Below, piece after piece: positions 34,800 to 46,898 of a DNA stretch of 64,000 bases. Within the stretch, counting starts at the first letter, position 1. Every line of letters starts with the position of its first letter. The stretch spans positions 10,972,278 to 11,036,277 of the forward strand of contig NC_134030.1 of NCBI RefSeq assembly GCF_964204645.1. The letters run 5' to 3'. The stretch is from Tubulanus polymorphus. Taxonomy: Eukaryota; Nemertea; Palaeonemertea; Tubulaniformes; Tubulanidae. The notes below the pieces were generated by a model. The model was not told the DNA's origin. It saw only the letters and a list, made by a program, of their open reading frames with translations, and did not search any database. Both the position numbers and the translations under genes were made by a program.

Positions 34800-35000
34800 C
34801 GAGTCACGTGTTAAGAGCAATGGTTTTATCTCTAGTTTTATTTTGATTTGACGATTAACATCATGGTACAAATGTAAATACATAATTAGTTACATAAATC
34901 TGTTATACATGACAACTATCAGGACCTCGGAAATCATTGTATGATTGTCAAGCCGAGGTCCTGGAGCAGATCACAAATGCAATTATGTAATTAAAGAGGA
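34800..35000 (-). mobile_element. LINE-type 3' end in reverse orientation
   Basis: Contains the stem AGGACCTCGG (34921-34930) and CCGAGGTCCT (34953-34962) around a 22-base loop. On the minus strand it leads to AAAATAAAACTAGAGATAAAA. A hairpin followed by an A-rich tail is typical of LINE 3' UTRs. It abuts the truncated + strand RT at about 34797, so two retroelement pieces meet head-on. Confidence 0.55.
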
Positions 35001-35730
35001 GACTGAGAATGATGGAATAATACTATTTGGATAATGAGAAGGATGCCAAATTCTAAGTTATAGCCTAAACGAGTCATGTGATTAAATGATGGTAGTCATT
35101 GGTAAACGGGATAAATTGAGAAGAATACATATATGGATATAAAAAAGTGAAACCAATCTCTGTCAGGTCACTAGATCATCATCGCTTTATGGCATGACAT
35201 AAATTGAATTGATATGCTGCCTACATGCAATAGATTCATACATACATCCTAGCAGAAAACTGTCGACGTGCTCGGTAAGTATATACTACTTAAAGGCCAC
35301 GCAACTTCTTTCTCGTCAGTTTCATTTTCCGCGCAGGTCACAACTCGTTAGTTAGAAATAAAAATGCGCATCCCGCACGCAGAAGAAATATCTGTTTTGG
35401 TTTCTTTTTAAAAGAAGTAAAACACTCCCGCATGCGTCCCGATAAACAACCTAATCACACTTTGTTATGTTTTATGTTTTTCTTCACGGTCGCTCCGGCC
35501 CAATTCTTACAGTGGCAGGTAAGTGTTTCGGTAACGAAGTGCTTTCCGTCCCCATTCAAAAAATACTGAGATGCCCTCGATTCTTTTGGAATTTGGAAGG
35601 AGGATTTTCATTTCTCTCTTTCAAAGGGATGTAAAAATAAAAATATACCACCCTCGTCACCTTAAGTCCAAAAAGGGCTGATAAGAAATAAGGGCATTTC
35701 TTTGCGTGGCCTTATGCATTTATAGTGGAA
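35000..35730. other. Gene-free stretch
   Basis: No supported gene. A single end of the CAGTGGAACCTCG repeat family (TAGTGGAACCTCGTTTATACG) appears at about 35725-35800. Confidence 0.4.
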
Positions 35731-35839
35731 CCTCGTTTATACGAATCTTGCGAGCAAAAGTGAAATTCTCGTATCAAACGGGTTTCGTAATATTTAAAGC
35801 TTGATAGGTACAAATATCTCAGCTGGGACATGCTGGAAA

Positions 35840-35992
35840 TTCTCCAGAGTCGGTGTTCTTCGGATTCGGTGTTCTCTGGAGTCAGTTTTCTCCGAGCCGG
35901 TGTCCTCAGGTCGGAGTGGTCGGCGTTCTCCGGAGTCGGTGTTCTCTGGAGTCGGTGTTCTCCGGATTCGGTTCTCTCCGAGCCGTTCTCAG
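35840..35992. repeat. 16-bp minisatellite (GGAGTCGGTGTTCTCC)
   Basis: About eight imperfect head-to-tail copies of GGAGTCGGTGTTCTCC, with variants such as GGATTCGGTGTTCTCT and GGAGTCAGTTTTCTCC. Sixteen is not a multiple of three, so the open frames across it are not a protein repeat. Confidence 0.85.
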
Positions 35993-36236
35993 GAGCGAAT
36001 ATTAGTTCAGTCAACGATCAACCGTCAGTATTCTCACTTCGTGGCGCTGCGGACAGACGGAAGAAATCAGTTTGGCTTTGGTTTTCCTCGCTGTCGGACG
36101 TGCTTGTGCGGTTGTGGTGGTTCACGGTTCGGCTTTGTGCTGTGACCATGGCATGTACTTTTGTTGAACTGTGTGTCCTCTTTTGTGCAGTTTGGAGTCC
36201 GGGGTATTCCACTGTGTGTGGTTAGAAAAAATGTGT

Positions 36237-36520
36237 TCGGATAGATTTTTGAAGCCAACTGTGTGCGGGCGTCCAATGTGTTTTGACCACATTTTTTAGC
36301 GATCCAAATTGTTTGGATAGATTTTGAAAGCCTACTGTGTGCGGGCGTCCAATGTGTTTAGACCAAATTTTTAGCGAGACATTGTGTTTGGATAGATTTT
36401 GAAAGCCCACTGGGTGCGAGCGTCCAATGTGTTTGGACCAAATTTTAAGCGATCCGTTGTGTTTGGAAAGATTTTGTATCCCACTGTGTGCGGGTGTCCA
36501 ATGTCTTTGGACAAAATTGC
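36237..36520. repeat. 75-77-bp tandem repeat, about four units
   Basis: Units share TTGGATAGATTTTGAAAGCC, ACTGTGTGCGGGCGTCCAATG and TGTTTGGACCAAATTTTTAGCGA. The fourth is truncated and diverged. It starts about 250 bp after the 16-bp minisatellite, in the same strongly G/T-skewed stretch. Confidence 0.85.
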
Positions 36521-38610
36521 TGTAGCCACTGTGTGTGGACATGAGGTTGTGTGCGTCACAGGACTGTGCGTCTTATTGCCTGCGGGATGGAGGGCTCTGT
36601 GCCCTGTCCCGGATTGTGTGAGAAAAGAATGGAAGAATTGTTACGTTTAAAAATAAAGAGTGATAATGAATAAATGAAATTTTAGGGCAGGGAAAACTCA
36701 AGTGGTCAGGGTTGTTGGTTCTCCATATTCTAAGTGTATTTCGGTATACTACGTTGGCCTCACTATTGTGAGATTTATCGGTCAGGGAGTTCCTCTATTA
36801 TTTCGGTTTTCTGATCTGTTTCGGTGATTTTACTTAGCGCATTTTTGTTTCCGTGGATTGTTTACTCGCGCTCAACGCTTGATTTAGTTTGCTCCGTTCG
36901 TGCGGGACGCGTGACAAATACGTTACATTTTCCAGTTTTACGCGAGCCTTTTGACTTCTCAGATCTTAGCATTTTCATATTTCTTGTTTATGGCTGGTCA
37001 GCTTCGTGTTGCGTTTGTCCTTGTATTCCATGGGCTTTTACCTGTTGGTCAATTTGTCTTTTACCGTTTTCCGAGGTGGAAATAAAATTGCAAAGGATTT
37101 GGGCGTCTGAAATCTGTTGATTGTTTGCGCTGGTAGTGAAGTTAGATCGTCGATCAGTTTCAATTTGTTGTTTTATCGTGTCATGTTTTCAATTCTCCAG
37201 CCGCGGGCCTCTTAGTTTCCGTTGTCATGGCTTCGGTCATGTTGGCTGGAGGGTTGGTTTAGTATACTCCTTTTAGTTGCCTTTTGGATACGGTACGATC
37301 TGTTTTGAGGGTGTGGATTCTATTTTCGACGATTGTGGTTACCGTTGGGTAACTATTGAGGAATTACTTTTACTTCCCTCTGGTCATGTTACCGCGGCTG
37401 ATGATGCTTACACGTGTATATATTTTATCTTTGAGCGATTAGGGAGGTTCAGTCCCGTAAGGCTTTTACATATGTTCTCAATATTGCTTCTTTGCGCTCG
37501 CCGTTTTGATCTAATGTTTAACTCCCCTTAGTTTATGGTTTGGGTTTGGGGTTTGGGATGTTAGTTTTGGGGTTTTATGGCTTGTTTTTTCGGAGATTTT
37601 GGTGCGTCGCTTGGGAAGTACCGGTTTTTCCCCATAACTATATATTTCTGTAGTATGTCCGCACAGCAGGGAGTGAGAATATTATACCATTCATTGTACA
37701 GGTTTTTAGACACCGCGTTCTTCCTTTGATTCTTATTCGCCCAGCCATATTCGCAGTATGTGACACGTTTGAATGAGAAAAAAATACAGAGATCTTTGGA
37801 CTAAACGCCAATGGACAATACGCATTTGATTTACAAGGGTTATAGAGTATTTCATTGATATGTCTTATCGCACCGGGTCTTAGATAATTGACGTATTGAG
37901 AGTCGCGCTAATCGCTGAAGTCTGTAAATATATAGGCACCTCTTATCAGTCAATTTTAAGGAGATCTACTTGTCGTGTTGGCGGATATCAGTCTTGCTTC
38001 AAGGAGAAAATCTCGACGAGTAACAGGTAATAATTTCTGAGGTGTCGTAATCTTTGTCAAATAATCCATTCATTACAACCTGCCTTATTCGCAATGCTAA
38101 TGTATTGACGAGATCAACGCGTGCCCTCTGTCTTCATGATACGCACCTAGTTTACTAAAAACAGTTTCACACGAGCATTTTGGCCCGTGTAAAACTGTTC
38201 AGACGGGAGCCAAATGGGCCCGACCGAAATAAAACGGACCAGGAGCAGCATTTTCTTATCTTAAAATAGGGATTGTCCCTGTTATTTATTTGGTTGGTAG
38301 ATTTTAGCACGGGTGAAATTATTGCGTTCGAATTGCAGCTAGTTCCCGAAATGACTCACTTCGATTTGTTTAACCATTGTTTAGTATCGAATGAGCGGAT
38401 TACATGTGAACGCGCTCTCTAAGAAGGAATGGGCCAAATTTGACTCGGGCCAAATCGTGAAATTGCGAAATGATACCGGCGAAATCGTCTCCGTGTGATT
38501 GCGGCTCATGCTAGAAACATCTTATGAAAAGTGTTTTTTTAAATGTCCCGCGTGTAATATTTCCTCGTTGGATTGTACACATAACCATGGTGGCTAGTAA
38601 TCGACATAGT
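36521..38610. other. G/T-skewed, gene-free stretch
   Basis: Between about 36.1 and 37.6 kb the + strand is rich in T and G, with several open frames (for example 36824-37120 and 37277-37531) lacking domains, splice sites or homology I recognise. They are more likely products of the skew than genes. From 37.6 to 38.6 kb nothing is supported. Confidence 0.4.
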
Positions 38611-38611
38611 T

Positions 38612-38690
38612 CGGCTTGGTCTACTGGTTTAGCGCAGGGGTTAGTGCGCTTGGAGATATACGAGACCCGCGAGTTCGATCCGAGTGAACA
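38612..38690 (+). mobile_element. tRNA-derived SINE head (pol III A and B boxes)
   Basis: An A-box-like TTGGTCTACTGGTTTAG (about 38616-38632) and a B box GAGTTCGATCC (38671-38681) are spaced as in a tRNA gene, but the acceptor stem does not pair. This looks like a tRNA-derived SINE promoter rather than a functional tRNA. Confidence 0.55.
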
Positions 38691-38779
38691 CGCTCTTCCT
38701 CTTCATTCGTCAATGTTTTACTGCTCTGCTCAAGCAAATCCGCGAGCTAATTCGTTTACGAACCAGTCTGAACATACAT

Positions 38780-41363
38780 AGCATATACTGCGATTTTTCA
38801 GTATCGACCTGCTCTAAAACAACAATGCACCTCTCGGTGGACAAAGCGTAGTCGTTATGGCAAGCAGTTCGAATCGGTGAACCATTAAGGCCGAGGCTAA
38901 ATCTGCCCACCGGGTGGATTCATATGCCAATCTGACGCGCAGCTTGACTTTGCAAATTGTTTGTAGGCTTATGTACGGGTTTAGTCCCGTCTGTCACACG
39001 GGTCGAACGTACGGTTTACGAGGTCTTCATTCAAATGGTAGATATGATATATATAATACTCCCCGTATACGGACATAGCGAACATAAAAATCCATCGCCA
39101 GCGCTCGAACGCTGTTGTAAAAGGCTATTGTCGTAGGTTAGCAGCAAGGTTGGTATAGTTACTAGGTGGCGGAAAATGCCCTCCATTTAATATGCATGTT
39201 GTAGTCTGTTAGAATATTTTCTGAAGTCTCTTAAAACTAGAGCGGCTCATAAGGTAAATGCCCTCATTTGGAGGACGATTGCTATAATATGCGCATTTTT
39301 AAGCCTAGTAGAACTGTCGCGAAAGCTAAATTGATAGGTACATGTGTATATACGACTTGCTATAGAGATATTTGACTATTATTCAACTGTCTGTTCATCA
39401 TCTAGGCCGTTTGCGCTTAGCATAGAAGTAGTAGTCACGACAACGTGTGAATGTTCCATCGCTGACTGCGACAGTTTCTCGTATACGCGCCGCGTCGGCA
39501 TTATATGCTGTTATTATGCTCTATAGCAGAGCGAATGATCATAGATATTCGGCTGCGCACTAAAACGTTTACGTTTTGTAAACTACGGACTAGAGAGAGA
39601 GAGATAGCGAGAGATCTACGCTCGATCGTCCGAGGTTTGCGAGTTTACCCGACGCGAGATCTAATCGGCGATGGTAAGTTCACAGACACAATTTCGCACA
39701 TAGGTATGGGCTATATAACGGTTGTAGTATATTGACGTGAGGTCTATGTGGTTTCATTGTGGTTGGGATATACGTGCGTGTGTTTTTTACACCGAATTAG
39801 AATGGCGTTTTGATGATTGATAAATACAATTTATCTTGGTATAGTATTATATACCATATAATTAGATATCCACAAGTTCAATGCGATTAGAAAATTCGAT
39901 TCCACTCTAAATAGGCTATAAGTGCAAAGCAATATGTGACTGTGTATATAATAACAGCTATATATGTGTTCATGCATCCTGTTTCGAATGTGCGTTATCG
40001 CCACCCCTTTTGTATAGCTAAAGACACCCGTCGTGAAAAGAAATACATTTTCGAGAGCGGACTTAATTTTTTGGCGAATATAGCAAACGCGGAAATCCTA
40101 TTCGCAGCACTGCACTCGCTGGGACAGATACGAACGAAGCAACATTACGCGGCAACGAAAATTTACTCGGCTAATGCTTGAAATAATTATTCATTCAGCC
40201 AATTGTGTAAAAATGATCATATTCTGTTAATGCGATTTAACCTTGGTTCTCGATCCGTTTTTCGGCTGTTGGGTATGGCGTTTACGTATAGTACAAGTGC
40301 CCGCAGAAGAAAAATTCGGGATGGGGCTTTAGAACCGAGCCTGCAGGGGTAAAAACGAGGGATCCGGGGGTCCTTCCCCGAAACTTATTATTTTCAAGAC
40401 ACGATTTGGTGTATTCTGAGTCATCTTCACATCACTTCTACCTTGGAATAAATGCGAGATAAATAAGCATTAATGTTGTATGATCATGCATCAATTCATT
40501 TATGTCACATGGTTAGGTACGAGAATTGAACTATATTATGATGTTTATCAACTACGGAACTTAATTTTCACGCTTCTTGTACAAGTTTCTTTTGATAAAC
40601 CATATAACACGTGATCTATTTCCATTGCCGAGTAAAATAGAAAAAGATTTCCTGAGCAGCATATATTAGGAACGTTCAGGCCCATGTAGTTTAGGACTGT
40701 AGTATAGCGAGAGCAACAAATAGCCCCTGCAGACTTTTATACTCGCGATTCAGTGAGTCCCAGCTGGCATTCGAAATTGATCGAAAATCGTGATAGTCCA
40801 TAATAAATAAGTCCGTAGGCCCTATATATGAGAGGAAAGCTAGTCGGTCATTTAATTTGTGTCGTCAGGGTGGACTGTTTTTAACGAGTGTGTATATGCA
40901 TATATTTCTAAGTAAAACATGCCACCACTCTTTAACGCCCGCCTCGGTCCTGACTCTCATCTGAGTCTGCCACGATTAGTCTAAACAGTAGTGTCGACTC
41001 CTCTACGCGCTCGACGGAATGATTGATGGGTAAAACGCAAACATTACTCTTTGCCGAGCGAATGGTAAAGATTAGTATCCATAGAATTGTTGTTTCGAGT
41101 CTTCCATAGTGTCAGACTGTGATGGTGAACTTTTCAAACCCAGCGATTTGTCTGTGTGCGTTTAATGTTTTGCTACGTACGAAAGCCGTTCGTAATCCGC
41201 AGAGCTCTGGGGTGCCCTGTCGGCGAAGCAGAGCTGTTTATCAAGCATTTTGAGAGATGGTTTTCAACGAGCGTGCTGCTCGAAATAACGTAATTCGATA
41301 TGTATCATGTTTTTGAAATTCAAGGATACAAAATGTATATTCATTTCTCGCAAGATGAACAAA

Positions 41364-41396
<33 letters not shown>

Positions 41397-41440
41397 ATAT
41401 ATATATATATATTTATATACTATAGGCTGTTGTTCTTAGA
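38780..41440. other. Region upstream of transporter gene A; possible 5' UTR exon
   Basis: No coding gene recognised. A GAGA-rich stretch (39590-39615) leads into GGCGATG|GTAAGT with a strong donor at 39674, which could end a non-coding first exon of the transporter gene starting coding at 41540. Near 40310-40400 there is a degenerate GGATCCGGGGG segment resembling the MITE ends at 6340. A TA/TTTATA-rich microsatellite lies at 41363-41420. Confidence 0.35.
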
Positions 41441-41539
41441 GAAGATTCGTAGTACGGGATCGTGGAGGTAAAAGATGAACAGCCCTGCGAACACTTAGAG
41501 ACTACTAACACACACACACACATGTGGATGGATGATAAT

Positions 41540-44500
41540 ATGAATCCTGATATTCGAGAGAATGGCGTAATCGCTAATGCAACGAATCGGTCGCAAAAGT
41601 AAGTCACCTGTGGTTTCTTTTTTTTCGCCAGAAATTAACCAGGTAAACTCACTCGAGTAACCAAGCCCGCGATCAGTTATCTCTTATTTTTTCAAATGAA
41701 AGTATTGCGTTACTAGTCGCGCGTGTATGCTGGTTTGGATTTGACATATCAATTTTTCACGTTCGATCAAATCGCATCGAAGATTTCTTCTTTTTTATAC
41801 AGTAATGTCCGTACTAGGGAGAATCAAACTGCGAAGAACAGCGACCTAGAAAAGGGCGACGAAAAGTCAGAGCCGGTCAGACACTACGTACCGGCACCCC
41901 CTGACGGCGGCTACGGTTGGATAATATGCGTGTGTTCGTTTTTCTGTCAGATGATCTGCGATGGACTGATATTTTCGTTTGGGGTTGTATTTGTGACCTT
42001 GCTCGAACACTTCCACGAAAGTCGCAGTTTAACATCGTGGGTCGGAGGAGTTTTTCTCGGTGTGAGCATGTTTAACGGTAAGTAAAAACTATCCTTTGTT
42101 ATATGTACGCACACATTTGAAGTAAATCTTTCCCATGCTGATGCATTCCCTTGCAACATCTGTTTCTCTCAGAATCCCATGAAACGGCGTTATCAAATTG
42201 GCCAACCCCCTATTTTCTAAACTACATAATGATCGTTTCTAAAATGTCAATAATTTTGGCCAAAACATTGGTTTCTAATTCTTTCGCACGTCGCTCACCC
42301 GCTATCTAACGAACGAAATAGGAACTACTGTCCCTTTGACCGCTGGGTCTATATACATGTGTTAACACTACGCGACGTTGTTTTCTAAATGAATGAAAAA
42401 CGTGCATATCACGGATTTCGATGCGGTCAGGTCACAAAATCATCAAATGGGTATAGTGTTGGAAGCAGGTTAAAAGTTTAGGTCGTACTCGTACCTCGAG
42501 TGCATATACACCATGGGGTATAAGAAGAGACGTGTGTGGATTATCACAAAAGTGGATTTTTTTGTAAGGTGCAGTCACACGCCAAAGGCGTGTAGTTTTT
42601 AGGCCAGCCGTAGGCTGAGCCTATTACTATACAAATGGAGCGAATTTAAATGACATGGTTTCTAGAGCTAAGACCCATTGACTGTGCAACTGAACATATA
42701 TCCTTACAAATCATTCATTAGAGCATTATCCATTCTCCAACCCCTATGAAGCTGAATTTTGAAAGAGGGCCTCGTAAAAATTTATATGAGCTTTTTCGGG
42801 AAATTCTGATCGCAAAAATATCTGTTTTTAAAAGCCAATCAGAGAGCAAAGACTCCTCTATGATTGGCCTAGCCGCAAAGATCAGCAGGTGTTCACGCGA
42901 ACCCGCGGTATCGTCCACCGTTTTACTTCCAGGTTTTATTCTAAGATCTAAAATTGTATTTCAATATCGATTTCTGTGAAATCTTTAGTTGATTTAGTTT
43001 TTGGGAGGAATATCTTTATTTGTACTACAGAAAATATCATTGACAATTGTGCAAAAACCGGGAAAAATAGCTTTTTCTCGAATCGGATGGATGACATTGA
43101 TATGCTAATTAGCCATGTGCTCAAACTGCAAATTCAATCAAATTTTATTCTGCAAAAAAATATCAAATCCAATTCAATTTTACTTTATTGAACAAGGTTA
43201 AACAGCAAATCCAATTCAATTTTGATTTATTGAGCAAATTTCAGAAAATTCAATTCCATTCCGCATTCAAATCAATAAGACCAAGGGAAAAGATTTATCT
43301 GAGGTATTTGTTCGTTCCAGCCCCAGTCTCTGTCTGTGCTACTTAGGAAAACACGATTGAATTGTGTAAATTATTAGCCTGGGATTGACTAGTTTATTAG
43401 CTGCGCCGTGTATTTGGACAAATTTAACCCACAGAATGCATGAAAAGCTGACTGGCTAGCTATAGTGCCCCTTTGGGCTCTTGTTTTATCTTTAATTAGT
43501 GATTGTACCTATTATTTATTTGGTTGGTAAATTTCGTTTGATTTTTTTGATTGAATGTCCCTTACAGACCCACCACACCGGCCGGGAGCGAAACAGGCGT
43601 GTAGTTTTAGTCGGTGTAGAGGGTCTGGGGAGTGATCCCCCAGAACATTCTTGGAAATTAAATTCATAGAGTAGCAATTTCGCAAGTTCTGATATATTTG
43701 GTGGAAACGGGAGAACATTTTGCTTCTTTTCCTGCATTTTGGTCTCGAATGACGTAAGTTTGAAACAACGGGCATAGGCTACTAACGAAAATAGTTGGGA
43801 GACGTTTTGGTCGAGTGGTTTAAGCCACCGAGTGATGGTCTCACCAATCCAGGGTTCCTCGGTTCGAAAGCGGGTGGTCGAAAGGTTCGTGGATATTTCC
43901 CTTTACGGGAAAAAGGAAATAAGGCCAATGCCCTGTGTGGTGTGGGGTATGTAAGAAGAGAGTATGAAAAACCGAAAGAGTGTCGCAAATGAAAGCCGTA
44001 CCTTTACGCAATGAGCGGGTTGGGATTCAAACCCCTAGAACCCTCCTATAAACACGAGCCTGCCAGTCATTACAATAAAGAACCATCATTAATCGATACT
44101 TTTAAGTTCGCTACTAACATTTAACGACGTTCTCCTCTACCTTCGCTATCTTTCTTGGAAACGATAGCAAAGCACACTCCGTTGACCCGAAAATAAAGCT
44201 CAGCTCTAAAGAGCTATACATGTATTCCTACAGAACCATCCCGAATACTAAATATATGTTATTTCCATTCAAGAAGACCAGATCAATATACGATCAGCAA
44301 GTTTGTAGTTTTGGTCAATAGTCGTGGTTTATGGTCGTACCTGGCCATAATTTTAGCTACCGATCTAAAATTGCAATGGTAATGCATTTCAATCGGATGA
44401 TTATATTTTTAGCGCCTGTTGCTGGAGCACTATCGAAGGTATTCGGCTTCCGTGTGGTGGCTATCGCTGGAGCCATAATAGCAACAGCTGGTATGTTGGC

Positions 44501-46898
44501 TAGTAGTTACGTCCCTAATATACCGATCATGATCTTTACAATGGGAATAATCGGCGGTAGGTAACGCTATTTCTAGGTGTTATGATTCATAATTAATCGC
44601 ATTTGTTTTGCCGAGTTAGAATTTCAAACTTGTTTTTCTAGGTTTTGGAATGTCCCTTCCGTATTTGATATCAATGGTGATGGTTGGGTCGTATTTTGAA
44701 AGACGGCGGTCGCTGGCTAACGGTATCGCGTTGTGCGGATCCGGTGTTGGCGCGTTCGTGTTTTCGCCCCTATTAGAATATCTGCTGTCCACCTATAGCT
44801 GGCAAGGTACATTCATCATATTGGCGGGTATAACTTTACAAGGCTGTATATTTGGTGCTCTTTTCCGACAACCTCCTGTACGCGAGGTAATGAATTGTGA
44901 TTTACGTAGCTGTTCTAGCCTTATCAGTGATGCTCCATCTGCTGATCTGAACAAAAACCGGAAGACGGAAAGGAGGTATTCAATCTCTGTTACAGATCTC
45001 CCAACTAAAACTGACAATATTCGACCGTCATCTACAATCCATGCAACTACAGAACAAGGCCGGCCCTTGCTCTATACACAGTTACACGCTGATCATGCTG
45101 ATACTGACCACCATAGACACACTGAAACGTCCCCCTTACCCTCGAGAAGGCTGAAAACCTCGTCTATGCACGACCTGAACGCCATTAACCGTATCAAGCA
45201 TCGACTCATCGAATCTACTATGTCTGGTAGTGATGCCAGTCTATTCCATCGTCCTAGTGGAGAATTATATAAAAGTGTTCAGTATTTAGGCTTCCAAGAA
45301 CCGCATACTCTGTCGCGGTCGCAAATCGCTATGAATGCCAGCATTTTGAATTTGACGGTGAAGAGTCCGCCTGGTGGTGAAGCCTGGGTCGATCATATGA
45401 CATCTACCAGTTATCACAGTAACACAGATTTAGCACTGGAAACAGTTGATGCCGATATCACCTGGTGCGAGTTGGTGAAAAGGAAATTTTTCCTGGTGGT
45501 TTGGTCTCTAGGTTTACCGTTGCTGAATGACCCAGTTTGCGTGATGATCGTTGCCTCAAATATCTTCTGGACGGGTAAGTGTGCAAAGATGACCGCATTC
45601 AATCTAATTAGAATCAGGTTTGTCGATAGTGACAAGTGAAAACCCGGTGAGCATTTTCATTTCATATACCGGTATACCACTGCTCATCTTCAGTATGTTT
45701 TTCAGGACAAGCCGCTGTGTTCACCTATCTCGTCGACTTTGCGCGCTTCAAAGGCATCGATAACTACGAGGCAGCATTTCTATTGTCTGTAATTGGCATG
45801 GTGAATCTCATTGGTCGAATTGCGTTCGGATGGTTGACAGATTTCCCTCAAGTAGACAGCGTAATTATGTACTCGATTGGACTGGTGCTAGCCGCTGTGG
45901 CAAACTTCGCTATTCCTTTCTGCTCGAGCTATGCGGCATTGTTATCGTGCTCAGTTTTATACGGCATGGCTATGTGTGAGTATTTTACCTAATGACTTAT
46001 CTCCAGCTGTCTGTGTTCATCCATACATCTGCAGGCTGGAATGGACTTAATGACCAGATCTTATGTTTGGCAGGAAGTTAAACGCAGAAGGCAGGCGGAA
46101 ATGGAAATACTGAATCAAACTTATTTGATTTGGGAAACATTGTTTCTGAAACCATGTGTCTTGTTTCCAGTAAATGCATATCTCCAAGAAAAAACGCTTT
46201 GCTTTTGTGTTCCCTGTGCCATATGCGTTGGGCTCAAGTCATATCGGCCTATAAATGCTATAAGCAGAGCCTGGAATTCTTAACTTTATCGTATTACTGA
46301 GCTTTTCGTTGTATGCCGAATCGTAACGAGGTTAGACTGTATTATTTTTTCGTATATTTACAGCCGCATACGTTTCTCTGCGTTCAATTATCGTGGTAGA
46401 TCTACTAGGCATTGGGTATCTAACGCAGGGTCTTGGACTAGTCATCATGTTTCAGGGTATTTCGTATACGATCGTGCCTTCCATAGCCGGTAAGTAAGAA
46501 TGGGAGACCCACCATCTCAGCCCAGATATTTGTTGATCAGACACTTATAAAATCATTTGATTTGATCTTTTTCACGTATATACGCGTTAGGACCAATACA
46601 ACTTTTTTGCACGTACATATTTTGTAATGTATGGAACTTTAAGATGAAAAACTGATTTTGATTGAGTATTTGAGGAGACAGTGAATGGGCTGACCTCTCG
46701 CTAGGGCTTAATCGCTACTGTAGTGTTTCGGTCCGCCGTTATTTTCCTATTCATTGGAGACATCTCTTTATTTCAGGTACAATACTCGATATTTCCGGTT
46801 CGTACACCGTTCTTTTCATAACATCGGGTTGTTTCTATCTACTCGCTGCTGTCGTTGTACTTCCCGTGAAACTTAAGAAGTGGAAGGCTGCAAGATGA
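41540..46898 (+). CDS. SLC16 / monocarboxylate transporter-like MFS protein, copy A
   Basis: Seven coding exons: 41540-41598, 41803-42077, 44413-44556, 44642-45574, 45706-45975, 46364-46489 and 46777-46898. Phases are 2,1,1,1,1,1, with 642 aa ending KWKAAR. The SLC16 signature before TM1 is PPDGGYGW (residues 52-59). The TM5-region signature is YFERRRSLANG, followed by LCGSGVG. Twelve hydrophobic segments fit the MFS fold, six before and six after a long cytosolic loop (about 236-440). TM8 has VNLIGR: the Arg matches the substrate Arg of MCT1, while the neighbouring MCT1 Asp is Asn here. The family moves monocarboxylates or related solutes across the plasma membrane. The unusual Asn and the long loop suggest an MCT9/12/14-like member rather than a classical lactate-H+ carrier. 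In-frame upstream ATGs at 41522 and 41528 could add up to six residues. Paralogue of 54291-61029. Confidence 0.92.
42560..43780. repeat. Degenerate repeat material in transporter A intron 2
   Basis: Two segments with a shared CAGGCGTGTAGTTTT/AAGGCGTGTAGTTTTT motif (about 42580 and 43589) and two imperfect units of CAAATCCAATTCAATTTT plus TTTATTGA (43156-43245). Origins not recognised. No coding potential supported. Confidence 0.35.
43798..43880 (+). mobile_element. tRNA-derived SINE head in transporter A intron 2
   Basis: TTGGTCGAGTGGTTTAAG (A-box region, like Leu/Ser tRNAs) at about 43806-43823 and GGTTCGAAAGC (B box) at 43861-43871, followed by non-tRNA sequence to about 44060. The stems are imperfect, so this is a SINE or tRNA pseudogene rather than a working tRNA. 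Confidence 0.6.

Noticed and set aside
35712-36225. Overlapping frames rich in Ser/Gly/Val across the 16-bp repeat
   Set aside because: Frames exist on both strands because of the minisatellite. 16 bp is not a codon multiple and no domain is visible.
36824-37531. Two + strand frames (98 and 84 codons) considered as small genes
   Set aside because: Composition follows the local G/T skew. No domains, paralogues or splice structure seen.
38612-38690. Functional tRNA gene
   Set aside because: A and B box-like motifs are present, but the acceptor and anticodon stems do not pair convincingly. Called a SINE head instead, as for 43798-43880.
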